In this document: positions 1-8,811 of the stretch, piece after piece
Layout of the letters: each line of letters opens with the position of its first letter
How positions within the stretch are numbered: position 1 is the first letter of the stretch
NCBI GenBank assembly: GCA_009773665.1
Contig: WSYE01000043.1
Coordinates: forward strand, 1-39,557
DNA from: Desulfovibrionaceae bacterium
Lineage (GTDB): Bacteria; Desulfobacterota; Desulfovibrionia; Desulfovibrionales; Desulfovibrionaceae
Reading direction: 5' to 3'
Length of the DNA: 39,557 bases
Notes under the pieces: generated by a model
Database searches by the model: none
What the model was told of the DNA's origin: nothing
Seen by the model: the letters and a program-made list of their open reading frames with translations, nothing else
Made by a program: the position numbers and the translations under genes

Positions 1-1
1 G

Positions 2-136
2 GTCATGCCTGGCGACAACGCCACCTTCAACGTCGAGCTCATCGCCCCCATCGCCATGGAGACCGGTCTGCGCTTCGCCATCCGCGAAGGCGGCCGCACC
101 GTCGGCGCCGGTGTCGTTACCGAGATCATGGAGTAA
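2..136 (+). CDS. tuf: Elongation factor Tu, C-terminal fragment
   Basis: The last 44 codons of EF-Tu enter from the left edge and end at TAA 134-136. The visible residues ([17 protein letters not shown], then [13 protein letters not shown]) belong to domain 3 of EF-Tu, the beta-barrel that helps bind aminoacyl-tRNA. The start and the GTPase domain lie outside the window. The stop is only 7 bases before rpsJ, so tuf is the lead-in to the S10 operon, as in many proteobacteria. Confidence 0.95.
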   Translation, partial: VMPGDNATFNVELIAPIAMETGLRFAIREGGRTVGAGVVTEIME

Positions 137-143
137 TCGTACA

Positions 144-452
144 ATGAACAGCGACCGCATTCGTATCAAGCTCAAGGCTTACGACTACCGCATCCTGGAC
201 AAAGCCGTAGCCGAGATCGTTGATACCGCCCGTAACACCGGCGCGGGCATTGCCGGGCCTATCCCGCTGCCCACCAACATCCACAAGAACACGGTCAACC
301 GTTCCGTTCACGTGGATAAGAAATCCCGGGAACAGTTCGAGATGCGCATCCACAAGCGCCTGCTCGACATCCTGGAACCGACTCAGCAGACCGTCGACGC
401 CCTGGGCAAGCTCAGCCTGCCCGCTGGCGTTGACGTCGAAATCAAGCTTTAA
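144..452 (+). CDS. rpsJ: 30S ribosomal protein S10
   Basis: This 102-residue protein matches S10 over its whole length, with the [14 protein letters not shown] and [20 protein letters not shown] segments typical of the family. S10 sits in the 30S head and also serves as NusE in antitermination complexes. ATG 144 is chosen because the preceding in-frame ATG at 111 lies inside tuf, and [14 protein letters not shown] is the normal S10 start. It is the first gene of the S10 operon proper and precedes rplC by 18 bases. Confidence 0.97.
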   Translation: MNSDRIRIKLKAYDYRILDKAVAEIVDTARNTGAGIAGPIPLPTNIHKNTVNRSVHVDKKSREQFEMRIHKRLLDILEPTQQTVDALGKLSLPAGVDVEIKL

Positions 453-470
453 AGGAAGGGGTAGAGAATC

Positions 471-1106
471 ATGGCCAAGACAACCCTTGGCATCATCGGC
501 CGCAAGCTGGGCATGACCCGCGTGTTCAGCGACGACGGCTCGGTGGTTCCGGTGACGGTTATCGCCGCCGGCCCCTGTCCGGTGATGCAGATCAGGACCC
601 AGGAGAAGGACGGCTACACCGCCCTGCAACTCGGGTTCGACGAACGCGAGGAAAAGAAGCTGAATAAGCCCGAGCGCGGCCATCAGGCCAAGGTCGGCAA
701 GGGCTTCTACAATCAACTGCGCGAGATTCGCCTTGATTCCGTGGACGGCTACGAAGCCGGCCAGGAAATCACCGTCGACATCTTCGCCCCCGGCGACAAG
801 ATCAAGGTCACCGGCACATCTATCGGCAAAGGATTCCAGGGCCCCATGAAACGCCATGGCTTCCATGGTCTGAAAGCTACGCACGGCACCGAAAAGGCAC
901 ACCGCTCCGGTGGCTCCATCGGTCACAACACCGAGCCTGGCAAAGTCATGAAGGGCAAGAAGATGGCCGGTCACATGGGTGCTCGCACCGTGACCAGCAT
1001 CAATCTGGAGGTCTTCGACATCCGGCCGGAAAACAACATCATCCTGGTCAAAGGCCAGGTCCCGGGTCACCGCAACGGCCTGGTGATGATCCGCAAGCAG
1101 GGGTAG
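471..1106 (+). CDS. rplC: 50S ribosomal protein L3
   Basis: The 211-residue product is a full-length L3, an early-assembly protein that reaches toward the peptidyl transferase centre. The central signature is clear: [17 protein letters not shown], followed by [20 protein letters not shown] and MAGHMG. A purine-rich stretch (AAAGGAAGGGG) lies ahead of ATG 471. The gene sits between rpsJ and rplD, 3 bases before the rplD start, in standard order. Confidence 0.97.
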   Translation: MAKTTLGIIGRKLGMTRVFSDDGSVVPVTVIAAGPCPVMQIRTQEKDGYTALQLGFDEREEKKLNKPERGHQAKVGKGFYNQLREIRLDSVDGYEAGQEITVDIFAPGDKIKVTGTSIGKGFQGPMKRHGFHGLKATHGTEKAHRSGGSIGHNTEPGKVMKGKKMAGHMGARTVTSINLEVFDIRPENNIILVKGQVPGHRNGLVMIRKQG

Positions 1107-1109
1107 CCA

Positions 1110-1718
1110 ATGGCCACCGTTAAGGTTTTCGATCAGACGAATAAGGAAGTGGGGCAGATGGTTCTGGCTCCCGAGGTGTTCGAGGTGGCTATCCGCCCCG
1201 AGATCCTGCACCTCGTGATCCGGGCTCAGTTGGCCGCCAAGCGCGCCGGCACCCACAAAGTCAAAACCCGTTCCTTCGTGGCCGGTTCCGGTGCCAAGCC
1301 CTGGCGCCAGAAGGGCACCGGTCGCGCACGTTCCGGCGCCAAGCGCTCCCCCATCTGGAGGGGAGGTGCCATTGCGCACGGACCGCAGCCGCGCAGCTAT
1401 GAGTTCAAGGTCAACAAAAAGATCAGGACTCTGGCGCTCAAAATGGCTCTGTCCACCAAAGTTGCTGAGGAAAGCCTCATACTTGTGGATAAGTTCGATC
1501 TGCCTGAGATCAAGACCAAGCTCTTCGCTGGTGTTGCCGGGAGCCTCGGGCTGAAAAAAGCCTTGATTGTCCTGGGCGATTCCAATAACAATGTCGAGCT
1601 CTCCGCCAGGAACCTTCCTGGCATCAAGATTGTTCGGCAGGACATGCTGAACGTATACGATCTGCTGAAGCACCCCCAGCTGGTGATGGTGCAAGGCGCG
1701 GCCGAGGCCGTTCAGGAA
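1110..1718 (+). CDS. rplD: 50S ribosomal protein L4 (3' end lost, frame runs on)
   Basis: The frame encodes 203 recognisable L4 residues, including the internal-loop segment around [16 protein letters not shown] and the C-terminal [20 protein letters not shown]4 normally stops a few residues later. Here there is no stop: the frame continues through the rplW region in the wrong frame and enters rplB in frame, open to 2771. Read literally it would give an L4-L2 fusion with about 74 nonsense residues between. The coordinates cover only the conserved part. The simplest reading is that the last L4 codons, its stop, the spacer and the first two dozen rplW codons are missing at about 1717. L4 also has autoregulatory roles in some bacteria. 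Confidence 0.85.
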
Positions 1719-1938
1719 TCAGGTTATCTTCTTTGTTGCGCCTTTGGCCAACAAGATCGAGATCAAGGCCGCTGTCGAGGAGGCCTTCAAAGTGAAGGTC
1801 ACCGAGGTCAACGTCGTGCGCCGCCGTCCCCTGAAGCGGACTCGCGGCGGCCGCCCCACGGCTCACGTCCCCGGCTACAAGAAGGCCTACGTGACTCTTG
1901 CCGAGGGCGACAAGATCGAATTCTTCGAGGGAGTCTAG
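1717..1938 (+). pseudogene. rplW: 50S ribosomal protein L23, 5'-truncated
   Basis: Frame +1 relative to rplD encodes the C-terminal three quarters of L23: [20 protein letters not shown], then [42 protein letters not shown] and TAG at 1936-1938. L23 lines the exit of the nascent-peptide tunnel and docks trigger factor and SRP. A normal L23 (about 95 residues) begins with a segment containing KPVISEKAT. That segment, the start codon and the Shine-Dalgarno are absent, and the sequence instead joins directly to the L4 coding end. The only in-frame start is TTG 1744, without a ribosome site. Homology is clear over about 74 residues; the truncation is seen directly. Confidence 0.85.
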
Positions 1939-1940
1939 CC

Positions 1941-2771
1941 ATGGCCGTGCGTACGCTTAAACCTACCTCCGCAGGACGGCGCTTCCAGACCGTCTCCGAT
2001 TTCGCGGAGATCACCAAGGCCACGCCGGAGCGCTCCCTCACCGAGGGCATGAGCAAAAAGTCCGGCCGCAACAACCAGGGACGCATCACTTCTCGTCGCC
2101 GTGGTGCCGGTAACAAGACCCGGTACCGCATCATTGACTTCCGCCGCGACAAGTTCGATATCCCTGGCAAGGTTGCCTCCATTGAGTACGATCCCAACCG
2201 TTCCGCTCGTATCGCTCTTCTGCACTATGCCGATGGCGAAAAGCGTTACATACTCGCGCCAGTCGGAATAAATGTTGGTGACATGCTTCTTGCCGGCGAA
2301 TCCGTCGACATCAAGCCCGGCAACGCCCTGCCTATGAGCAAGGTTCCTGTCGGCACCCTGCTGCACAACATTGAGATGCAGCCCGGTCGCGGCGGCCAGA
2401 TGTGCCGCGCTGCCGGAACCTACGCCCAGCTGATCGCCAAGGAAGGAAAATACGCCCTGCTGCGTCTGCCTTCTGGTGAAGTGCGCAACATCCTGGCCAC
2501 CTGCATCGCTACGGTCGGCCAGGTGGGCAACGTGACCCACGAGAAGGTTTCCATCGGCAAAGCCGGTCGTAACCGCTGGCTGGGCAAACGTCCTAAGGTG
2601 CGCGGCGTGGCCATGAACCCCGTCGACCACCCGTTGGGCGGCGGCGAGGGCAAGAGCTCCGGTGGACGCCACCCCGTGTCTCCCTGGGGCAAGCCGGCCA
2701 AGGGTCAGAAGACCAGAAATCGTAAGAAGGCCTCGTCGCGGCTCATCGTCAAACGCCGCAACGAGAAGTAG
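1941..2771 (+). CDS. rplB: 50S ribosomal protein L2
   Basis: The product is a complete 276-residue L2, essential for subunit association and the peptidyl transferase centre. It carries the conserved [20 protein letters not shown] segment and the C-terminal signature [20 protein letters not shown] with the histidine known to be near the active site. ATG 1941 follows the L23 stop by two bases, and GAGGGAG at the end of rplW can act as its ribosome site. Because rplD lacks its stop, the long frame from 1110 runs into this gene without interruption. Confidence 0.97.
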   Translation: MAVRTLKPTSAGRRFQTVSDFAEITKATPERSLTEGMSKKSGRNNQGRITSRRRGAGNKTRYRIIDFRRDKFDIPGKVASIEYDPNRSARIALLHYADGEKRYILAPVGINVGDMLLAGESVDIKPGNALPMSKVPVGTLLHNIEMQPGRGGQMCRAAGTYAQLIAKEGKYALLRLPSGEVRNILATCIATVGQVGNVTHEKVSIGKAGRNRWLGKRPKVRGVAMNPVDHPLGGGEGKSSGGRHPVSPWGKPAKGQKTRNRKKASSRLIVKRRNEK

Positions 2772-2782
2772 GAGCGTAGAAC

Positions 2783-3064
2783 ATGCCTCGGTCGCTCAAA
2801 AAAGGCCCCTTCATGGACGGCCACCTGGTCGCTAAGGTGGAGAAGGCCAACGACACTCAGGATCGCCGCGTGATCAAGACCTGGTCCCGCCGATCCACCA
2901 TCCTCCCCGAGATGGTTGGCCTCACCTTCGCCGTGCACAACGGTCGCAAATTCATCCCGGTCTTCGTTTCGGAGAACATGGTCGGGCACAAACTGGGCGA
3001 GTTTTCGCCCACCCGGACCTTCCACGGCCACGCGGCCGACAAGAAGACCAAGGGCAAGAAGTAG
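2783..3064 (+). CDS. rpsS: 30S ribosomal protein S19
   Basis: A full-length 93-residue S19 beginning [15 protein letters not shown]. It binds the 30S head with S13. The motif [20 protein letters not shown] and the ending [16 protein letters not shown] are characteristic. It lies 11 bases after rplB and 13 before rplV in the normal order. Confidence 0.97.
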   Translation: MPRSLKKGPFMDGHLVAKVEKANDTQDRRVIKTWSRRSTILPEMVGLTFAVHNGRKFIPVFVSENMVGHKLGEFSPTRTFHGHAADKKTKGKK

Positions 3065-3077
3065 GGGAGCCTAAGCC

Positions 3078-3413
3078 ATGGAAGCCAAAGCCATAGCCAA
3101 GTACATCCGGGTCTCCCCCCAGAAGGCCCGCCTCGTGGCGGAGACCATCAAGGGCCGGGGTGTTGAGGAAGCCATGAACATCCTCAAGTTCACCCCCAAA
3201 AAGGCCGCCTGGATAATTGAGAAGGTGCTGCATTCGGCCCTGTCCAACGCTGAGCAGATGTCCGCTGACGTGGACACGCTGAAAGTGAAGGAAGTTATCG
3301 TGAACCAAGGCCCCACGTGGAAGCGCATCATGCCGCGCTCCATGGGCCGTGCCAACCGCATCCTCAAGCGTACCAGCCACATCACTGTGGTGGTCGAGGA
3401 AGAGAAGGAGTAG
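3078..3413 (+). CDS. rplV: 50S ribosomal protein L22
   Basis: The 111-residue product is L22, whose extended hairpin lines the exit tunnel and is a site of macrolide resistance mutations. Conserved residues include [16 protein letters not shown] near the N-terminus and [25 protein letters not shown] at the C-terminus. The stop is 5 bases from rpsC, so the two are translationally close. Confidence 0.97.
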   Translation: MEAKAIAKYIRVSPQKARLVAETIKGRGVEEAMNILKFTPKKAAWIIEKVLHSALSNAEQMSADVDTLKVKEVIVNQGPTWKRIMPRSMGRANRILKRTSHITVVVEEEKE

Positions 3414-3418
3414 GGGCC

Positions 3419-4060
3419 ATGGGTCAGAAAGTACACCCGTACGGCTTCCGACTGGGCTACAACAAAAACTGGATTTCCCGCTGGTTCGCCAAGAAGGAAT
3501 ACCCCGCTTTTGTTTTCGAGGACAGCAAGATCCGCAAGTTCGTCAAGACCTCGCTGTTTCACGCCGGCATTTCCAGGATTGAGATCGAACGCGCTGGTGG
3601 TAAGATCAAGCTTATCATCCACACCGCCCGTCCGGGTATCGTCATCGGTCGCAAAGGCACCGAGATCGAGAAGGTACGTGCGGATCTCAAGAAGCGCTTC
3701 GGTCGCGAATTCGCCGTCGAAGTGAACGAAATTCGCCGTCCCGAAACCGATGCCCAGCTTGTTGCCGAGAATATCGCCCTCCAGCTGGAGCGCCGCGTCG
3801 CCTTCCGCCGTGCCATGAAGCGCACCGTGGGCCTGGCTCGCAAGTTCGGCGCTGAGGGGATCAAAGTCTTTTGCGCCGGCCGCTTGGCTGGTGCTGAAAT
3901 CGCCCGTTCCGAATGGTACCGCGATGGTCGCGTGCCCCTTCACACCCTGGGCGCCGACATCGACTACGGCTTGGCCACCGCCAAGACCACGTACGGCGTC
4001 ATCGGCGTCAAGGTCTGGATTTTCAAGGGCGAGATTCTGGATAGCGAGGTCGCACAATAA
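3419..4060 (+). CDS. rpsC: 30S ribosomal protein S3
   Basis: The 213-residue product is S3, part of the mRNA entry tunnel and its helicase activity. A type II KH domain is visible ([20 protein letters not shown] with its GxxG loop), and the C-terminal domain ends [14 protein letters not shown]. The start is ATG 3419 ([13 protein letters not shown]); in-frame codons upstream are rplV in another frame. Its TAA overlaps the rplP ATG by one base (TAATG), implying translational coupling. Confidence 0.97.
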   Translation: MGQKVHPYGFRLGYNKNWISRWFAKKEYPAFVFEDSKIRKFVKTSLFHAGISRIEIERAGGKIKLIIHTARPGIVIGRKGTEIEKVRADLKKRFGREFAVEVNEIRRPETDAQLVAENIALQLERRVAFRRAMKRTVGLARKFGAEGIKVFCAGRLAGAEIARSEWYRDGRVPLHTLGADIDYGLATAKTTYGVIGVKVWIFKGEILDSEVAQ

Positions 4061-4473
4061 TGCTCTCCCCCAACAGAACGAAATTCCGCAAGCGCCAGAA
4101 GGGCCGTCTTGATGGTCCTGCCACCGGCGGCACCGAGATCTCCTTCGGCGAAGTCGGCATCAAGGCTGTGGAACACGGCAAACTGACCAGCCAGCAGATC
4201 GAGTCCGCACGTATCGCCATCATGCGCCACATCAAGCGCGGCGGTAAGGTTTGGATCCGTATCTTCCCGGACTTCCCCGTTACCTCCAAGCCCGCTGAAG
4301 TGCGCATGGGTTCCGGTAAGGGTTCTCCGGTCGGCTGGTGCGCCCCGGTTAAGCCCGGTCGCGTGCTGTACGAAGTCAAGGGCGTGGAAATGGCCGTCAT
4401 GATCGAGGCCCTCAAGCGCGCTCAGCACAAACTGCCGATCAAAACCAAGATCGTTACCAAGGAGCTGTCATAG
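4060..4473 (+). CDS. rplP: 50S ribosomal protein L16
   Basis: A complete 137-residue L16 with the conserved [11 protein letters not shown] start, the segment RRMG-like [10 protein letters not shown], and [14 protein letters not shown]16 helps position tRNA in the A and P sites. It starts at the overlapped base of the rpsC stop codon and is followed two bases later by rpmC. Confidence 0.97.
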   Translation: MLSPNRTKFRKRQKGRLDGPATGGTEISFGEVGIKAVEHGKLTSQQIESARIAIMRHIKRGGKVWIRIFPDFPVTSKPAEVRMGSGKGSPVGWCAPVKPGRVLYEVKGVEMAVMIEALKRAQHKLPIKTKIVTKELS

Positions 4474-4475
4474 TC

Positions 4476-4673
4476 ATGTTGACCTCCAAGGAACTTCGTG
4501 AACTCGACGAGGCCAAGCTTGCCGAGAAGCTCTCCCAGACCGAGGAAGAGCTCTTCAAGCTGCGCTTCCAGCACGCCACGGCTCAGTTGGAAAAGACCCA
4601 CCGCCTGCGCGAGCTGAAAAAGGACATCGCCCGCGTCAAGACGGTGATGACCCAAATCAAAAGCGGCAGGTAG
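4476..4673 (+). CDS. rpmC: 50S ribosomal protein L29
   Basis: This 65-residue, mostly helical protein has the L29 pattern: KELRELDEAKLAEKL, then EELFKLRFQHATAQLEKTHR. L29 sits near the tunnel exit next to L23. Size and position between rplP and rpsQ are standard. Confidence 0.95.
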   Translation: MLTSKELRELDEAKLAEKLSQTEEELFKLRFQHATAQLEKTHRLRELKKDIARVKTVMTQIKSGR

Positions 4674-4679
4674 GAAACC

Positions 4680-4940
4680 ATGGAAGAACACAAGAGCAAC
4701 CGCAGAGTGCTGACCGGCATCGTGGTTTCCGACAAAGGCGACAAGACCATTGTCGTTCGCGTCGAGACCCTGGTCAAGCACCCCCTGGTGAAGAAGTACA
4801 TCCGCCGCCGCAAGAAGTTCATGGCCCACGATCCGATGAACGAGTGCGGTATGGGCGACAAGGTGCAGATCATTGAGCACCGCCCGCTGTCGGCTCGCAA
4901 GCGCTGGCATCTGGTGAAGATCATGGAGAAGGCGAAATGA
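4680..4940 (+). CDS. rpsQ: 30S ribosomal protein S17
   Basis: The 86-residue product is S17, a primary 16S rRNA binder with an OB fold. Motifs seen are [20 protein letters not shown] and [26 protein letters not shown] precedes ATG 4680. The last codons overlap rplN (ATGA at 4937-4940), so rplN is probably coupled to it. Confidence 0.97.
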   Translation: MEEHKSNRRVLTGIVVSDKGDKTIVVRVETLVKHPLVKKYIRRRKKFMAHDPMNECGMGDKVQIIEHRPLSARKRWHLVKIMEKAK

Positions 4941-5305
4941 TTCAGGTAGAATCTGTCCTCGACGTCGCCGACAACTCCGGTGCGAAGAAAGTTGCCTGCA
5001 TCAAGGTGCTTGGTGGCTCGCGCCGCCGGTATGCCTCGGTGGGCGACATCATCGTGGTCTCGGTGAAGGAAGCCATGCCCCATTCCAAAGTGAAGAAGGG
5101 CCAGGTGATGAAGGCTGTTATCGTGCGGACCAAGAAAGAAGTTGGTCGTCCCGACGGCACCTACATCAAGTTTGACAACAACTCGGCCGTGCTGCTCTCC
5201 AACCAGCTGGAGCCGGTGGGTACCCGCATCTTCGGACCCGTGGCACGCGAACTTCGTCTGAAAAACTTCATGAAGATCGTTTCGCTGGCCCCTGAAGTCC
5301 TTTAG
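4937..5305 (+). CDS. rplN: 50S ribosomal protein L14
   Basis: A full 122-residue L14 with [37 protein letters not shown] and the ending [20 protein letters not shown]14 forms an intersubunit bridge and is the docking site for RsfS. It starts within the rpsQ stop region. Confidence 0.97.
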   Translation: MIQVESVLDVADNSGAKKVACIKVLGGSRRRYASVGDIIVVSVKEAMPHSKVKKGQVMKAVIVRTKKEVGRPDGTYIKFDNNSAVLLSNQLEPVGTRIFGPVARELRLKNFMKIVSLAPEVL

Positions 5306-5325
5306 AGCGTGAGCCTGAGGAAAGT

Positions 5326-5649
5326 ATGAAAACGTACCGCATCCGCAAGGACGACAAGGTTATTGTCATCGCGGGCAAGGACAAGGGCAAGATCGGCAAG
5401 GTCTTGAAGGTCCTCCCCAAGACTGACAGAATCTTGGTGGAAAAGGTGAACATGGTGAAGCGTCACCGCAAGGGCAACCCCTACGCCGGCCAGGCCGGCG
5501 GCATTGAGGAGAAAGAGGCGTCTTTGGCCATCTCCAACGTTGCTCTGATGTGTGACGCTTGTGCCAAGCCTACCCGCGTGGGCTACAAGTACACCGAAGA
5601 CGGCAAGAAGCTCCGCTTCTGCAAGAAATGCAACGAAGTAATCAGCTAA
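5326..5649 (+). CDS. rplX: 50S ribosomal protein L24
   Basis: The 107-residue product has the L24 KOW domain near its N-terminus ([20 protein letters not shown]) and a C-terminal part with two CxxC pairs (CDACAKPTR and FCKKC), a zinc-ribbon-like pattern found in many bacterial L24 proteins. L24 is an assembly initiator for the 50S subunit. GAGGAAA precedes ATG 5326. Confidence 0.96.
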   Translation: MKTYRIRKDDKVIVIAGKDKGKIGKVLKVLPKTDRILVEKVNMVKRHRKGNPYAGQAGGIEEKEASLAISNVALMCDACAKPTRVGYKYTEDGKKLRFCKKCNEVIS

Positions 5650-5663
5650 AGGGAATCCTAACA

Positions 5664-6203
5664 ATGACTCGCCTCGAACAAGTCTACTCCGAGAAGGTCG
5701 TGCCGGCCTTGCAAAAGGAGTTCGGGTACAAGTCGCCCATGCAGATTCCCAAGTTCAAGTTCATTTCCCTGAACATCGGACTTGGCGAAGCCTCGCAGAA
5801 CTCCAAACTGATCGATGAGGCTGTGGCCGAGCTGACCGCCATTGCCGGCCAAAAGTCCGTCATCACCCGGGCCAAGAAGTCCATCGCGGCATTCAAGCTG
5901 CGTGAAAATCAGCCAGTAGGCTGCCGGGTGACGCTTCGCAATGAACGCATGTGGGATTTTTATGACAAGCTGGTGAACTTCGCTCTCCCGCGCGTCCGCG
6001 ACTTTCGCGGCGTTCCGGACAGGGGCTTTGACGGCCGGGGTAACTTCACCCTGGGCATCAAGGAACACACCATTTTTCCCGAAATCAACATCGACCGGGT
6101 CGAGCGCGTGAAGGGCATGAACATCACTATTGTGACGACAGCCCAGACCGACAAGGAAGGCAAAGTCCTTCTCGATCTTCTCGGCATGCCCTTCAGAAAG
6201 TAG
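5664..6203 (+). CDS. rplE: 50S ribosomal protein L5
   Basis: The 179-residue product is L5, a 5S rRNA binder contacting S13 across the subunit interface. Conserved segments include [36 protein letters not shown] and [21 protein letters not shown] 5664 ([12 protein letters not shown]) is the family start; upstream in-frame codons are out-of-frame rplX sequence. Confidence 0.97.
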   Translation: MTRLEQVYSEKVVPALQKEFGYKSPMQIPKFKFISLNIGLGEASQNSKLIDEAVAELTAIAGQKSVITRAKKSIAAFKLRENQPVGCRVTLRNERMWDFYDKLVNFALPRVRDFRGVPDRGFDGRGNFTLGIKEHTIFPEINIDRVERVKGMNITIVTTAQTDKEGKVLLDLLGMPFRK

Positions 6204-6215
6204 GAGGAATCGACC

Positions 6216-6401
6216 GTGGCACGCACTGCTCTCAAGGTGAAAGCCCGGCGTAAAGCCAAGTTTTCTTCCCGGGCCTACAACCGCTGCCCCATTTGCGGCC
6301 GCGCCCGGGCGTTTTTGCGCAGATATGGCCTCTGCCGTATCTGCTTCCGCAACATGGCCCTGGCCGGCGAATTGCCCGGTGTCAGGAAATCGAGCTGGTA
6401 G
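6216..6401 (+). CDS. rpsN: 30S ribosomal protein S14, zinc-binding type Z
   Basis: This 61-residue protein is the short S14 form with a four-cysteine zinc site: RCPICGR and [10 protein letters not shown]. The zinc-free paralogue is about 100 residues, so the zinc form is clear. The start is GTG 6216, preceded by TAGGAGGAATC, a very strong ribosome site that includes the rplE stop. Confidence 0.97.
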   Translation: MARTALKVKARRKAKFSSRAYNRCPICGRARAFLRRYGLCRICFRNMALAGELPGVRKSSW

Positions 6402-6410
6402 GAGGCCGAC

Positions 6411-6794
6411 ATGTCCGTGACCGATCCAATCGCCGATATGCTGGCCCGCATCCGCAACGCATACCATGCGCTGCATAAGAAGGTCGCCATGCCGCACTCC
6501 CGTATGAAGGAGTCCATGGCTGGGATTCTGAAGGATCAGGGCTACATTGAGGAATTCGCTGTTGACGGGCGCGATCTGGTGATTTCGCTCAAGTACGCAA
6601 AAGGGCGCCCCCTTATCGCGGGCCTCAAACGCGTGAGCAAACCCGGACGCCGCATCTACGTGGGGGCCCATGACATCCCCCGCGTGCAGAACGGACTTGG
6701 CATCTGCATTCTCTCCACCTCGCACGGCATCATGGACGGCCTCGCCGCCAAGAACGCCAAAGTGGGCGGCGAGCTGCTCTGCGAAGTCTGGTAA
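6411..6794 (+). CDS. rpsH: 30S ribosomal protein S8
   Basis: The 127-residue product is S8, a central-domain 16S binder and the translational repressor of the spc operon in E. coli. MSVTDPIADMLARIRNA and the C-terminal GICILSTSHGIMDGLAAK are diagnostic. TAGGAGG lies just before ATG 6411. Confidence 0.97.
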   Translation: MSVTDPIADMLARIRNAYHALHKKVAMPHSRMKESMAGILKDQGYIEEFAVDGRDLVISLKYAKGRPLIAGLKRVSKPGRRIYVGAHDIPRVQNGLGICILSTSHGIMDGLAAKNAKVGGELLCEVW

Positions 6795-6806
6795 GAGGAT
6801 TTAGCC

Positions 6807-7346
6807 ATGTCCCGCATCGGCAAAAAAGAAATCGCCATTCCCTCTGGAGTCGAAGTCAAGATTTCAGACGACATGGTGAACGTCAAGGGTCCCAAGGGCG
6901 CCCTTTCCACGCCCACTCACCCCAAAATCTCTTATGAGATGGAGGGTAACACCATGCGCGTCGGGCGAGTCGATGACACTCGCATCGCCCGCGCTCAGCA
7001 TGGCCTGCGCCGCACCCTCCTGGCCAACTGCATCGAGGGCGTGACCAAGGGCTTCGCCAAGACTCTTGAAGTCATCGGCGTGGGCTACAAGGTCCAGGTT
7101 GCCGGCAAAGCCGTTGTTTTGACCGTCGGGTTCTCCCATCCGGTCGAATACCCCCTGCCTGTCGGCGTCGAAGCCAAGGCCGAGGGCAACAAGCTCACCC
7201 TGTCGGGTATCGACAAGCAGCTTGTTGGCGAAGTCGCAGCTACCATCAGGCGCGTGCGTCCGCCCGAACCCTTCAAGGGCAAGGGCATCAAGTACGAAAA
7301 CGAGCAGATTCGCCGCAAGGCCGGCAAATCTGGCGGCAAGAAGTAA
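6807..7346 (+). CDS. rplF: 50S ribosomal protein L6
   Basis: A 179-residue L6 with the two repeated L6 folds. Conserved parts are MSRIGKKEIAIPSGVEV at the start and RRVRPPEPFKGKGIKYENE near the end. L6 lies near the sarcin-ricin loop. It is 10 bases ahead of rplR. Confidence 0.97.
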   Translation: MSRIGKKEIAIPSGVEVKISDDMVNVKGPKGALSTPTHPKISYEMEGNTMRVGRVDDTRIARAQHGLRRTLLANCIEGVTKGFAKTLEVIGVGYKVQVAGKAVVLTVGFSHPVEYPLPVGVEAKAEGNKLTLSGIDKQLVGEVAATIRRVRPPEPFKGKGIKYENEQIRRKAGKSGGKK

Positions 7347-7356
7347 GGGGCTGGCC

Positions 7357-7716
7357 ATGAAATTGACCAAACAAGCTGCACGTGCACGCCGCAAGGTGCG
7401 CATTCGCAAGAAGATCTCCGGCACGCAGTCGCGTCCCAGGCTGGTAGTGTACCGCTCCAACCTGCACATGTACGCCCAGATCGTGAACGACGAGACCGGC
7501 CAGACCCTGGTTTCCTCCTCCTCCCTGGCCTTGTCAAAGGCCGGGGAGGCCCTCAAGCCCAACAAGGAAACCGCCGCCAAGGTGGGCCGGGACGTGGCCG
7601 CCAAGGCCAAGGAAAAGGCCATTGAAATAGTGGTCTTCGACCGTAACGGCTACCTCTATCACGGTTGCGTCAAGGCTATGGCCGACGGCGCTCGTGAGGG
7701 CGGACTGCAATTCTAA
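7357..7716 (+). CDS. rplR: 50S ribosomal protein L18
   Basis: The 119-residue product is L18, a 5S rRNA-binding protein. [18 protein letters not shown] and the C-terminal [24 protein letters not shown] are typical. ATG 7357 ([19 protein letters not shown]) gives the normal basic N-terminus; the earlier in-frame ATG lies inside rplF. Confidence 0.97.
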   Translation: MKLTKQAARARRKVRIRKKISGTQSRPRLVVYRSNLHMYAQIVNDETGQTLVSSSSLALSKAGEALKPNKETAAKVGRDVAAKAKEKAIEIVVFDRNGYLYHGCVKAMADGAREGGLQF

Positions 7717-7727
7717 CGGGGCTCATA

Positions 7728-8120
<393 letters not shown>

Positions 8121-8173
8121 CCAGGTTTCCGAACTGCGCGGCAGAACCCTGGAAACTCCGAGGAAATAAGACC

Positions 8174-8350
8174 ATGAGCGGGCAAGTGACCATCACGCTC
8201 GTAAAGAGCAAGATCGGCTGCAATCCCAGGCAGCGGGCGACTCTTGAGGCCCTTGGCCTCAAGAAGATCCGTCAGGAGAAGACCCTGCCGGACACTCCCG
8301 ATGTCAGGGGGATGATATTCAAGGTCTCTCACCTTATTGAGGTGAAATAA
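8174..8350 (+). CDS. rpmD: 50S ribosomal protein L30
   Basis: This small frame encodes 58 residues: [16 protein letters not shown], then [14 protein letters not shown] and [18 protein letters not shown]. The pattern KSxIGxxxxQRxTLxALGL is the L30 signature. AGGAAATAAGACC, overlapping the expected rpsE stop, supplies the ribosome site. It fits exactly between rpsE and rplO. Confidence 0.95.
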   Translation: MSGQVTITLVKSKIGCNPRQRATLEALGLKKIRQEKTLPDTPDVRGMIFKVSHLIEVK

Positions 8351-8351
8351 G

Positions 8352-8810
8352 ATGTTACTGCATGAGCTTTATCCCTTCCCCGAGGACCAAAAGGACCGCA
8401 AGCGCATTGGCCGCGGTCGTGCTACCGGGCAGGGTTGTACTGCTGGCAAGGGCAACAAGGGGCAGAACGCGCGTGCTGGCACTGGCACCAAGGCTTGGTT
8501 CGAGGGCGGTCAGATGCCTTTGGCCAGGCGCCTGCCCAAGCGCGGCTTCAAGAACCCCTTCAAGGTTTCCTACGCCCCGGTGAACCTCGACAGACTTGTC
8601 GAGTCTTTCCCCGATACCACGGAAATCACTCTGGACGCCATTTACGAGCGCGGCATCGTTGCCCGTGGCTCGCTGGTGAAGGTCCTCGGCAACGGTGAGC
8701 TCTCCAAGGCCATCACTGTCGAGGCCCATAAGTTCAGCGCTTCTGCCCTGGAGAAAATCTCCAAGGCCGGAGGTTCCGCAAAGCCTCTGGAAAACGTGAC
8801 GGAAGGCTAA
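8352..8810 (+). CDS. rplO: 50S ribosomal protein L15
   Basis: A 152-residue L15 with the glycine-rich N-terminal tail ([18 protein letters not shown]), then [19 protein letters not shown] and the C-terminal [20 protein letters not shown]15 is a late-assembly 50S protein. It follows rpmD by one base. Confidence 0.97.
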   Translation: MLLHELYPFPEDQKDRKRIGRGRATGQGCTAGKGNKGQNARAGTGTKAWFEGGQMPLARRLPKRGFKNPFKVSYAPVNLDRLVESFPDTTEITLDAIYERGIVARGSLVKVLGNGELSKAITVEAHKFSASALEKISKAGGSAKPLENVTEG

Positions 8811-8811
8811 C

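Noticed and set aside
126..1694. Long minus-strand open frame of about 520 codons opposite rplC and rplD
   Set aside because: It is antisense to conserved ribosomal genes, has no family resemblance, and arises from GC-rich codon bias.
1700..1760. Programmed frameshifting to join L4 and L23
   Set aside because: No slippery sequence or pseudoknot is visible at the join, and frameshifting would not supply the missing L23 N-terminus.
1110..2771. A single 553-codon open frame that would encode an L4-L2 fusion
   Set aside because: The middle section is rplW read in the wrong frame and looks like nonsense. The frame is open only because the L4 stop was lost; rplB has its own start at 1941.
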